From positions 1 to 64,000 of the forward strand of contig NZ_JBAJEY010000005.1 in the NCBI RefSeq assembly GCF_039822285.1: DNA of 64,000 nucleotides, in the 5' to 3' direction. The notes under the pieces are model-generated. The model was not told the origin of the DNA, searched no databases, and worked only from the letters and a program-made list of their open reading frames with translations. Source of the stretch: Thiofaba sp039822285 (GTDB lineage: Bacteria; Pseudomonadota; Gammaproteobacteria; Halothiobacillales; Halothiobacillaceae). Position 1 is the stretch's first letter, and each line of letters starts with the position of its first letter. The position numbers were made by a program, and so were the translations under genes. Of the stretch, positions 25,213 through 33,376 are shown piece by piece.

Positions 25213-27807
25213 ATGAGCTACACCTTTACCGCCACCGAAAAGCTCGTCGCCGAGCTGTACGTCAGCATCCTGGGTCGCGCCCCGGACGTTGAGGGCCTCC
25301 GCTACTGGGCGAACAACATCGATCACATGGGCTGGACCCAAACCACCGTGGCCCAGAGCTTCTTCGACCAGCCGGAGACCAAAGCCAAGTACCCCTCTTA
25401 TTACACCGTCTCCGAATTCGTCACCGTGGTCTACGGCAACGTCCTTGGCCGCGCCCCGGACACCGAAGGCCTGACCTACTGGACCAACCAGCTGAACAGC
25501 GGTGCCATCGCCCGTCAGGACTTCATCACCGCCATCGTCAATGCCGTCACCGGCCCGTACACCGGCACGGAAGTTGCGCAGCACGATCTGGACGTTGCCC
25601 GCTTCGACAACCTCCTCACGGTATCTGCAGCCTATGTCAACGCCCAGCTTCCGGCATCCTTGGGCGGCTCCAACCTGCCCTACAATGAAGCCGCTGCTGC
25701 CGCCGTCATTGACGGGGTCACCGCCGAGCAGGCCAGCGTGACGGAAGCGCTGAATGAGATTCAGACCTTGGTTGGCACCTCCGGCCAGACCTTCACGCTC
25801 ACTCTCAGTACGGATACCGTCACCGGCACCTCCGGTAACGACACCATCAATGCTCCGCTGGCCGTCAATGTTTCCACTGGCATCGCTACCGAAGAAACTT
25901 TCACTTCTTTCGATAATATCGACGGCGGCGCGGGTACCGATACGCTGAACATCTTTGCGGCGGGCGCTTACACCGCAACAACAGCCGCCACGGTCAAGAA
26001 CGTTGAGAACGTGGTCGTGAACGCCGACAACTCCGTCACGCTGGATGCTTCCAATTACAGCGGTCTTCAGAGTTTGACGGTGGCTCAAGCGGGTGGTGCT
26101 GTCACCCTGACCACCAAGGGCAATGCCACGTCGGTGTCTGCTAAGACCAGCGCTGGTGCGATTGGTGTTACGGATTCCGCTACAACCGACACGCTCGCCT
26201 CCGTCTCTCTGGATGGTTTCGCCGCCGCTTCCACCGTGGCCTCTGACGCGCTGACTAGCCTGTCTGTTGCCAATGCTTCGAGTAACGTCACCGTCACCGC
26301 CGCCGCCGGTACCCGTGCCTTGGGCGTGACCGTCAACAATGTGACGGGCGGCACCATTCGGGACGATAGCGCTACCACAGTGACCGTCACCGGCTCCGGT
26401 GCGGCGTCCAGCGGTTTCACGCTGACCACCGATGCCGCCACCAGCATCGCCTTTGCTGGCGACAAGACTGTCTCTCTGGCTCTCACCGACACGGGTTCGA
26501 ACAGCGCCACGGTGACCAGCATCACCAGCACCAACACCGCTGGGGTCACCATCACGTCCTCCTTGGGTACTTCGATTGCCTTTACAGGCGGTGCCGGTAA
26601 GGACTCGGTGACGGTTGGCGCGACCACCAAGGCCATTGCCATGGGTGCGGGCGACGACACCGTCAATGTCACTCTGTCTTCTGGCGACCTGGGGACCGGT
26701 GGCACCATCGACGGTGGTGATGGCACCGACACCCTCGGTCTGACCGCTGCCGATGCTGCTGCTGCGGCCACGGCTCTGGGAGCCAAGTTGACCAGCTTTG
26801 AGCGCATCGCACTGAGCTCGGCAACCAGCCAGACCATTGATATGTCCAAGCTCAACAATATTAATTACGTGAGCGAGGCCGGTACTGGCAATACACTGAC
26901 CCTCAACAACTTCGCCAACAACGGCACCTTTGTCTTCACTGATGCCAGCACTGCAACGGCTATCAACGTTAAAGACGCTGCCACTGGCACCAGTGATGTG
27001 CTGAACCTGGTTGTGACAGGTTCTGCTGCTGTTGTAGCGGGTACGGTTACCGTCGCGAACGTTGAGACCATCAACCTGAATGCTGACGACACGGCTGCTT
27101 CGCCTGGTGGTTCGTTTGCCCACACCATGACCCTGACGGCTGCTGCTGCCAAGACCTTGAATGTCACGGGCGATGCGGGTGCGACCCTGACGCTGACGGG
27201 TAGTACCGCTTTGGAGACCATCGACACCAGCGGCGTGACCAAGGGTGCAGTTTCCGTAACCACCGTGGCGACGAACAAGAGCGTGACCATGACCGGCGGC
27301 AACACCGACACCACCTTCGATGCCAGCTCGATCACTGACAACACCAAGGTTGCCACCATCACCACCGGCAGCGGCGACGACACCATCACCGGTGGCGCAG
27401 GTGATGATGTGATCAACGCCGGCAACGGCACCAACTCCATCACCGGCGGCGGCGGCAAGGATACGATGACCGGCGGCACCGGCGTGGACACCTACGTGTA
27501 CTCGCTTGCGACCGACTCGCAAGGTACCAAGGTGGACGTCATCACCAACTTCCAGGTGGGCACGGGTGGCGATGTCATTGATTTGAGTGGCGTCACCGGT
27601 GGTTGGGGTGCGTACCTTGGCGTGGCCAACGGCTACGGCGCGGTGCTGACCTCGCTGACCGGCGCCGTCGGTGAGACGGTCCTCGACGCTTCCACGTCTA
27701 CGCTGTATGTGGATGTGGACGGCGACGCCGCGCTGACCTCGGCCGACATGGCCATCCAGCTCACCGGCGTGACCTCCGGTCTGGTGGCCGCGAACTTCAC
27801 GTTCTAA
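25213..27807 (+). CDS. DUF4214/RTX S-layer-like or adhesin protein, type I secretion substrate
   Basis: A protein of 864 residues with no cysteine, rich in Thr, Ala, Ser, Gly, Val and Asp. No N-terminal signal peptide. Two DUF4214-like units open the protein (about 8-60 and 60-115; YVSILGRAPDVEGLRYW and YGNVLGRAPDTEGLTYW are paired). A long beta-rich Thr/Ala repeat region follows (about 190-715), then calcium-binding nonapeptides GSGDDTITGGAGDD and relatives (about 718-765). The tail has the DVDGDAALTSADMAIQLTG pattern and ends NFTF, as in type I secretion substrates. Codons are less C-ending than in neighbours. Secretion by the TolC/ABC/HlyD set at 30333-34714 is inferred. Confidence 0.85.
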   Translation: MSYTFTATEKLVAELYVSILGRAPDVEGLRYWANNIDHMGWTQTTVAQSFFDQPETKAKYPSYYTVSEFVTVVYGNVLGRAPDTEGLTYWTNQLNSGAIARQDFITAIVNAVTGPYTGTEVAQHDLDVARFDNLLTVSAAYVNAQLPASLGGSNLPYNEAAAAAVIDGVTAEQASVTEALNEIQTLVGTSGQTFTLTLSTDTVTGTSGNDTINAPLAVNVSTGIATEETFTSFDNIDGGAGTDTLNIFAAGAYTATTAATVKNVENVVVNADNSVTLDASNYSGLQSLTVAQAGGAVTLTTKGNATSVSAKTSAGAIGVTDSATTDTLASVSLDGFAAASTVASDALTSLSVANASSNVTVTAAAGTRALGVTVNNVTGGTIRDDSATTVTVTGSGAASSGFTLTTDAATSIAFAGDKTVSLALTDTGSNSATVTSITSTNTAGVTITSSLGTSIAFTGGAGKDSVTVGATTKAIAMGAGDDTVNVTLSSGDLGTGGTIDGGDGTDTLGLTAADAAAAATALGAKLTSFERIALSSATSQTIDMSKLNNINYVSEAGTGNTLTLNNFANNGTFVFTDASTATAINVKDAATGTSDVLNLVVTGSAAVVAGTVTVANVETINLNADDTAASPGGSFAHTMTLTAAAAKTLNVTGDAGATLTLTGSTALETIDTSGVTKGAVSVTTVATNKSVTMTGGNTDTTFDASSITDNTKVATITTGSGDDTITGGAGDDVINAGNGTNSITGGGGKDTMTGGTGVDTYVYSLATDSQGTKVDVITNFQVGTGGDVIDLSGVTGGWGAYLGVANGYGAVLTSLTGAVGETVLDASTSTLYVDVDGDAALTSADMAIQLTGVTSGLVAANFTF

Positions 27808-27818
27808 GCCCCGGAGAC

Positions 27819-27889
27819 AAGCACCCGCTTTTCAGTAGGTGCTTGAAGTGATTGAAACCCTGTCCTTCGAAAGAGGGACGGGGTTTTTT
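27819..27889 (+). terminator. Double hairpin with terminator after the S-layer-like gene (copy 1)
   Basis: Hairpin 1 pairs AAGCACC (27819-27825) with GGTGCTT (27838-27844). Hairpin 2 pairs AAACCCTGTCC (27855-27865) with GGACGGGGTTT (27876-27886) and runs into a T6 tract, a strong rho-independent terminator. The whole unit is repeated at 28191-28266. Confidence 0.85.
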
Positions 27890-27912
27890 ACAGAAAGGAG
27901 GTAAGCGACATC

Positions 27913-28146
27913 ATGGCAAGACGCTACGAATGGCCCGACCCCAGAGACCGCTCGCCCAACGAGCCGCACGTGTTGCTGGAGCGCGAGGCGGTATTGGATT
28001 TGTACAAGCAGGTAACCGGTGACAAAGACGCCAAAAACCTGACCGAGAGCATCCGCCGCTGGTTTGACGATGAGGCGCGGCGGCGTGGCTGGGACAACGT
28101 CACTTGGGCGAACCAGTGCGCTGTGCTCGAGAAGCGGTGGGGGTAA
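27913..28146 (+). CDS. Small hypothetical protein between duplicated hairpins
   Basis: 77 residues, charged and tryptophan-rich (five Trp), cytosolic by composition. The sequence begins MARRYEWPDPRDRSPNEP and contains VTGDKDAKNLTESIRRWFDDE. A good Shine-Dalgarno (AAAGGAGG) lies about 10 bp before the ATG. I do not recognise the family. It lies just after the S-layer-like gene terminator and is followed by a second copy of the same double hairpin, so it looks like a separate small unit or a duplicated cassette end. Confidence 0.6.
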   Translation: MARRYEWPDPRDRSPNEPHVLLEREAVLDLYKQVTGDKDAKNLTESIRRWFDDEARRRGWDNVTWANQCAVLEKRWG

Positions 28147-28190
28147 GCGAATAACAGGGAACAGACCACGGTTTTCCCTTGCCCAGAGAC

Positions 28191-28266
28191 AAGCACCCGC
28201 CCTCGGGTAGGTGCTTGAGGTGGAAGCTCCTAAACCCTGTCCTTCGCAAGAGGGGCAGGGTTTTTT
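28191..28266 (+). terminator. Double hairpin with terminator (copy 2)
   Basis: Second copy of the unit at 27819-27889: AAGCACC (28191-28197) pairs with GGTGCTT (28210-28216), and AAACCCTG (28232-28239) pairs with CAGGGTTT, followed by T-run 28261-28266. The terminator loop (CCTTCGCAAGA, 28241-28251) is perfectly complementary to 28276-28286, allowing an alternative fold. Confidence 0.8.
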
Positions 28267-28328
28267 CCATAAGGGTCTTGCGAAGGTGCAGGGTCTTTAC
28301 GGAAAATTCCCCCAAGGAGGTGTCGATT

Positions 28329-28424
28329 GTGCTGGTGAAAAAATCCAAAACGACACAAAACCCGTCGTTTGCTTCCCGCAAACCCGCCTTCGCCGTCCTT
28401 GCCCCGAGCCGCCGAGAAGGCTAA
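28329..28424 (+). CDS. Possible 31-aa basic peptide
   Basis: A GTG-initiated frame (VLVKKSKTTQNPSFASRKPA...) preceded by AAGGAGGTG, a near-perfect Shine-Dalgarno, about 6 bp upstream. The product is strongly basic (Lys/Arg). It follows the second terminator-like hairpin. No family is recognised and codon evidence is too short to be decisive; it may be a leader peptide or chance. Confidence 0.3.
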   Translation: MLVKKSKTTQNPSFASRKPAFAVLAPSRREG

Positions 28425-28555
28425 AACGGCATCCGGCATATGCACGATGACCGCCCCCAGCCCTCGCTGGCCTGCAAGCCCCGAATTTCAGGCGTGACCG
28501 AGCCTCGGCTGTCGGCACCGATCACCGGGCAACGATCTCTAACGTCAGTGCGGAA

Positions 28556-29752
28556 TCAGGCCGCCCAGCGGTAGCTGGAGTGCAGCCCGCCTAGCCATTT
28601 CTGGCGCACGAGCTTTCTTGGCGTTTTGAAGAAGTCCGGATCGTTCGCAGCTGGGTTGTTCGTCACATCCGGCGGGATCGGCGGCTCCACGCCGCAGGCC
28701 ATGTGCGGCCGGGCGGTGTTGTAGTACTTGCGGAATTCAGCAAGCAGCCGGTTCAGGTGCCGGTCGTTGACGGGTTGCACGTAGCGCAACAGCTCGTCCT
28801 GTAGCGTGCGATGAAAGCGCTCGACCACCGCGTTTTGCCAGGGGCACTTGTAGCCAATGCGGATGGTTTTGATGCCCATGGCTGGTAGCGTCTGCTTGAC
28901 GATGGGCAAGAAGATGCTGTCTCTGTCCATCACGATGGCCTCAGGCAGCTCATCGAGATCCATGAACGCATTGCGCAGCTGCTGGGCGACCCATTCGGCT
29001 GTGGGATGGTAGGTGGCGCGCGACCAGTGCAGTACGCGTCGTCCGTGGTCAATCAGGTTGAACACGGCCAGGGTGTTGCCAGCCAAGTCGGACGCGCTCT
29101 TGAAATCGATGGCCATGACGTGCTGGTTGTAGAGCGTCGCCACCCAGCCGGGTTCCTCTTCTCGCGGCGGGCGCTTGCCCTTCGGGCTGGGCTTGAAGCC
29201 GTGGGCCTTGAGAATCTGCGCTACGGTCTTTTTGCTGATGCGAAATCTCAACTCCCCACCCGAAATCATGCGTGCGATGTGCCCGGCGCTGTAGCGTGGG
29301 TGGTCGCGCTTGATCGCCACGATGGCGTCGACAATGAACTGTGGGGTGGGTGGCCGACCACGCGCCTTGCCCTCGGCAATCTTCATCGCGTGCCGTCGCC
29401 GCGCCTTGGCTTGCAGCCAGCGGATGTAGGTGCCAGGCGTAAAGCGCATGAACCGCGTCAGCCAGGGGAAGTACAGGCGCAGCCGGGCAATCAGCCGCCG
29501 CTGCCACCTCTGCAGCGTCGGCCGCTTGCGCACCAAGCGCCGCTGAGCCGGGGGCGTGCGCCGTCCGTGGGCGGACACCACCTTGCTGCGCAAGCTTTTG
29601 AGCTCGATTGACAGCACCTGCAGCTGCAACCGCCTCTGTGCCCACGCAATGCGATCCCGCCGGTAGTGACGCACGCTCAAGCGGCCCAGCACGAACCCGA
29701 CGGCCAAGGCCAGCAGGACGAACACCATCCCCATCCCAGTTCCTCTGTCCAA
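28556..29752 (-). mobile_element. Integrase-core (DDE) transposase
   Basis: A protein of 398 residues of the rve integrase type. An N-terminal hydrophobic helix (about 7-24) is unusual for a transposase. A basic, Arg-rich region follows, then a helix-turn-helix segment (YSAGHIARMISGG, ISKKTVAQILKAHG) and the catalytic core: HVMAIDFKS (first Asp), IVMDRDSIFLP (second Asp region) and CPWQNAVVERFHRTL (Glu). The C-terminal YYNTARPH motif is typical of IS3/IS481-like integrases. The frame is intact. I found no clear terminal inverted repeats or target duplication, so element borders are unknown. It separates the S-layer-like gene from its likely secretion genes. Confidence 0.8.
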
Positions 29753-29805
29753 GCCAAAAGCCGCAGAGGATACGCGGTGCGGTGCGCGGGTGGCCAGTTT
29801 GGGGG

Positions 29806-29937
29806 GTGAACGCTATCGCTGCCAGAAAGGGCGTGGGGGTCGTCCCGTGCCTGAAGTTGCCAGCCCTGCTGGGGGTGCCCCGGGCGACGCTCTACCGGTC
29901 GCTGGAGCGTTGTAAAGACACCCAGGCTGAGATCTGA
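29806..29937 (+). pseudogene. Remnant of a transposase N-terminus
   Basis: An open GTG frame of 43 codons including LKLPALLGVPRATLYRSLER, which resembles the helix-turn-helix start of IS3-type orfB transposases (family style: C..LGV.R..YYRW). It stops after TQAEI and has no catalytic domain. It is bracketed by the near-identical 14-mers AGTTTGGGGGGTGA (29796-29809) and AGTTTGGGAGGTGA (29950-29963). Confidence 0.45.
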
Positions 29938-30332
29938 GCGGTCGGGAAAAGTTTGGGAGGTGAGGTGCCACAGGTGCGTTGGAGCCGGTCTCCCGTGCAT
30001 CACGTCCAGCCAGCCCATCCGTTGGTTCGGGGCAGGCTCCGCACGAAGCGTCTCGCACGGTGAGACAACGCTAAACCGAACAAGTGTTACTCGTACAGTA
30101 CGAGTAACGTGGGGAGGGCGACATCGAACCCCCTTCAAAAGCAGCCTCTATTGACCAGTGTTACCGAACACTGGCCGGGCAACTCCACCCGCGCTTCAGT
30201 GGGCAAGTTTTTGTGCGGTACCCTTGCAGAACCTGTGAACGCGAAGCCTGTCTGACGGTCGCACCTCGGCCACCACCACGACACACGCGCACATGTGTAC
30301 AATGCGCGTTTCTCTGGCCGAACCATGCCGCC
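29938..30332 (+). other. Intergenic region upstream of the type I secretion operon, with two palindromes
   Basis: 395 bp with no convincing gene. It holds an 11+1+11 bp near-perfect palindrome with arm GTTACTCGTAC at 30086-30108, and a perfect hairpin CCAGTGTT-accg-AACACTGG at 30155-30174. The remainder looks like mobile-element scar near its left end. The tolC-like promoter must lie here, probably in the last 150 bp (TGTGTACAATGCGC near 30294 contains a TACAAT -10-like box). Confidence 0.6.
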
Positions 30333-31640
30333 ATGATCTTCCGACGTTTCATGCTGCTCGCCTTGGCAGCCTCCTTGATGCAGGCCAGTTGGGCTGCGCC
30401 GGGGCTGAACGAGGTCTATGATCTTGCCCTTCAGCATGACCCCGCCCTGGCCGCGGCCGAGGCCGCACGCCGGGCCGCCAGCGAGGCCGTGCCCCAGGCG
30501 CGCGCCGCCCTGCTGCCTCAGCTGAGCGCCAGCGCCGGGCTCAACCGCACTCACCGCGAGCTGGAATCCACGCGGACCTTTACCCAGAACTACACCAACC
30601 GTCTCGGGGCCCTGTCCTTAAGCCAGGTGCTGTATGACCGCCAGGCCTTCCTCGCCCTGGATCAGGCCGATGCGCGCGTGGCCCAGGCCGAGCTCGAGTT
30701 CGCGCGTGCTGCTCAGGACTTAGCCCTGCGCGTCATCCAGGCTTACACCGAGCTGCTCTTTGCCGAGGACTCGCTGCGCCTTGCGGAGGCGAAGAAGACC
30801 GCCATCGCCGCCCAGCGGGAGCAGGCGGAGCAGATGCATCGCGGCGGGGTGGGGACGGTGACGGACATCCAGGAGGCCCAGGCCCGCTTTGATCTGGCCG
30901 TGGCGGAGGCGCTGGAGGCGCAGAATATGCTGCGCGTGCGCCGCCAGGCCCTCTACAAACTGACCGGCGTGTGGCTCGAGCGCATCGCCCCCCTGTCCGA
31001 GGACGCCCCCCTGCCCCTGCCGGAGCCCAACGACCTCGATCGCTGGCGCGATGAGGCGCGCCGCTATGCGCTGGAGGTTCGGGGGGCCGAAAAGGCCTTG
31101 GAGGTAGCGCGCTTCGACGTGGAGCGGGCGCGTAGCAACCACCTGCCCACCCTCAAGCTGGTGGGGAGCAACCAGTGGCAGAGCAATACGGACCTGGGCT
31201 ATGCCTCGGATAACCTGTCTTCGGTGGGGGTGCAGCTGGCTGTGCCCCTGCTGGCGGGTGGGCGAATCTCATCGGTGACCCGTGAGACCCTGGCCCGCCA
31301 GGATCAGGCCGCCGAACTGCTGCGCAAGGCCATAGCGGATGCGGAACTGGCTGCGGCGGAGTCTTTCCACGGGGTGAATGACAGCGTCGCCCGCGTGGGT
31401 GCCCTCAAACAGGCGGTGAAGTCCAGCGAGGTGGCCCTGGATGCCGCGCGAATCGGCCTGGAGGTGGGGTATCGCACGAGCGTGGATGTGCTCAATGCGC
31501 AGCAGCAGCTCTTTGCCGCCCGCCGGGACCTGTTGCAGCAGCGCTACAACTACCTCCAGCAACGCCTCAAGCTCAAGGCCGCCGTCGGCGCCTTGAGCCG
31601 CACCGACCTTGAAACCGTGGATCAATGGCTGAACAAATGA
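30333..31640 (+). CDS. TolC-family outer-membrane channel of a type I secretion system
   Basis: Outer-membrane efflux protein of 435 residues with a signal peptide (MIFRRFMLLALAASLMQASWA, cleaved near residue 21). Two TolC repeats are visible: long helical segments with the family starts LNEVYDLALQHDPAL and, in the second half, RYALEVRGAEKALEVARFD, plus SLSQVLYDRQ and LAVPLLAGGRISS beta-barrel strands. It forms the exit duct for the ABC/HlyD pair encoded immediately downstream. The start at 30333 places the signal peptide at the N-terminus; the frame open to 30213 was rejected. The stop overlaps the ABC gene. Confidence 0.93.
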   Translation: MIFRRFMLLALAASLMQASWAAPGLNEVYDLALQHDPALAAAEAARRAASEAVPQARAALLPQLSASAGLNRTHRELESTRTFTQNYTNRLGALSLSQVLYDRQAFLALDQADARVAQAELEFARAAQDLALRVIQAYTELLFAEDSLRLAEAKKTAIAAQREQAEQMHRGGVGTVTDIQEAQARFDLAVAEALEAQNMLRVRRQALYKLTGVWLERIAPLSEDAPLPLPEPNDLDRWRDEARRYALEVRGAEKALEVARFDVERARSNHLPTLKLVGSNQWQSNTDLGYASDNLSSVGVQLAVPLLAGGRISSVTRETLARQDQAAELLRKAIADAELAAAESFHGVNDSVARVGALKQAVKSSEVALDAARIGLEVGYRTSVDVLNAQQQLFAARRDLLQQRYNYLQQRLKLKAAVGALSRTDLETVDQWLNK

Positions 31641-33340
31641 CCCCCAAGAATTCCAAAGACGCCCTGCGCAAGGCCTTGCTCGAGCACAGGCGTGTGTTCT
31701 ATGCCGTTGGCATGTTCAGCGCCGTGGTGAATGTGCTGCTGCTCGTACCCTCCATCTACATGCTGCAGGTGTATGACCGGGTGCTGACCAGCATGAACGT
31801 CAGCACGCTCATCATGCTGACCGTGATCACCCTGGGCCTCTACCTGCTGATGGGGGCGCTGGAGTGGGTGCGCAGCATGACCCTGGTCCGCTTGGGCAAC
31901 CAGCTGGATCAGCAGCTCTCCCCCCGGGTCTTCGAGGCCGCCTTCGAGGAGCAGCTGCGGGATGGCAAGTCGAGTCCGCAACAGCCCTTGTCCGACCTCG
32001 CCAACCTGCGCCAGTTCATCACCGGCTCGGGAGTGTTCGCCTTTTTCGATGCCCCGTGGGCGCCGATCTACATTGCGGTGATCTTCCTGTTCCACTGGAA
32101 GATGGGGGTGCTCGCCTTGGTGGGTGCAGTCATCCTCATCGCCCTGGCCCTGGCCAACGAGTGGCTCACCCGCCATCGGCTGGCCGAGGCCAACAAGCTG
32201 GCCATCCAGGCCTCCGGCCAGGCCCAGGGCAGCCTGCGCAACGCCGAGGTGGTCGAGGCCATGGGCATGCTCAGCGCCGTGCGCGAGCGCTGGAACCGTC
32301 TCAATCACAAGGTGCTTGCCCTGCAGACGGAGGCCAGCGAGCGGGCGGGAGGCATTTCCGCCGCCACGAAATTCGTGCGCATCGCCCTCCAGTCTCTCAT
32401 CCTCGGGCTGGGGGCCCTGCTGGTCATCGAGAACGAGATGACGGCGGGCATGATGATCGCCGGTTCGATCCTGATGGGCCGGGCCCTGGCGCCGGTCGAA
32501 CAACTGATTGCCGTCTGGAAGGGGTGGATCTCCGCCCAGGGCGCCTACCGTCGGCTTTCCGAGCTTTTGGAGCGCCACCCCGAACAGCCGCCGCGGACGG
32601 CGCTGCCCCGCCCCAAGGGGGCCCTCCAGGTGGAGGGGCTGTTCGTCACGCCCGCCGGGGCGCCGGCACCGGTCCTCAAGGGGGTCAGCTTTGCCCTGCC
32701 CGCCGGCCACACCCTGGGGCTGATCGGCCCCAGCGGTTCGGGCAAGTCCACCCTCGCAAGGCTGCTGGTGGGCATCTGGCCGGCCCAGGCCGGCAAGGTG
32801 CGCCTGGATGGCGCGGACATTCATGACTGGGACAAGGAGCAGCTCGGCCCCCACATCGGCTACCTGCCTCAGGACATCGAATTGTTCGATGGCACCATTG
32901 CGGAGAACATCGCCCGCTTTGGTGAGGTGGACAATGACAAGCTGCTCAAGGCCGCCATGCTCGCGGGCGTGCATGAGATGATCCTGCGCCTGCCCAAGGG
33001 CTACGATACCCCCATCGGGGTGGGGGGGCAGATGCTCTCCGGGGGACAACGGCAGCGCATCGCCCTGGCCCGCGCCCTGTACGGCGATCCGGCCTTCCTC
33101 GTGCTGGATGAGCCCAACTCGAACCTGGATGACGTGGGCGAGCGCGCCCTCCTCCAGGCCATTCTGAGTATGAAACAGCAGGGTTCAACGATCGTGCTGA
33201 TCACGCATCGCCCAAGTATCCTCGCCTCGACCGAGGCCATCCTCATCCTCAAGGAGGGGACGGTGGCCGCCTTTGGGCCGCGCGATCAGGTCCTGGCCGC
33301 CCTGGCGCCCCCCCAGCCCGCGCCCAACGCGCCGGCCTAA
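31637..33340 (+). CDS. Type I secretion ABC transporter (PrtD/RsaD-type)
   Basis: Fused permease-ATPase of 567 residues, exporting an RTX-type substrate. The N-terminal membrane domain starts with VFYAVGMFSAVVNVLLLVPSIYMLQVYDRVL, typical of the PrtD group, with no C39 peptidase domain. The ATPase has Walker A GPSGSGKST (about 364), signature LSGGQRQR (about 466) and Walker B FLVLDEPNSNLD. An ATGA overlap with the tolC-like stop supports 31637; an in-frame ATG at 31625 is an alternative. It is followed by the HlyD adaptor gene, giving a complete type I exporter. Confidence 0.94.
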   Translation: MTPKNSKDALRKALLEHRRVFYAVGMFSAVVNVLLLVPSIYMLQVYDRVLTSMNVSTLIMLTVITLGLYLLMGALEWVRSMTLVRLGNQLDQQLSPRVFEAAFEEQLRDGKSSPQQPLSDLANLRQFITGSGVFAFFDAPWAPIYIAVIFLFHWKMGVLALVGAVILIALALANEWLTRHRLAEANKLAIQASGQAQGSLRNAEVVEAMGMLSAVRERWNRLNHKVLALQTEASERAGGISAATKFVRIALQSLILGLGALLVIENEMTAGMMIAGSILMGRALAPVEQLIAVWKGWISAQGAYRRLSELLERHPEQPPRTALPRPKGALQVEGLFVTPAGAPAPVLKGVSFALPAGHTLGLIGPSGSGKSTLARLLVGIWPAQAGKVRLDGADIHDWDKEQLGPHIGYLPQDIELFDGTIAENIARFGEVDNDKLLKAAMLAGVHEMILRLPKGYDTPIGVGGQMLSGGQRQRIALARALYGDPAFLVLDEPNSNLDDVGERALLQAILSMKQQGSTIVLITHRPSILASTEAILILKEGTVAAFGPRDQVLAALAPPQPAPNAPA

Positions 33341-33376
33341 GCCGCTTCCCATCCTTTTTTCAAGACTGGCTATTTC

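Noticed and set aside
26000..27500. Tandem DNA repeats or CRISPR-like array in the S-layer-like gene
   Set aside because: Thr/Ala-rich codons give only loose periodicity; there are no uniform repeats with unique spacers.
24880..27522. 880-codon frame antisense to the S-layer-like gene
   Set aside because: Repetitive Gly/Arg/His-rich translation of a Thr/Ala repeat gene's complement; no start context.
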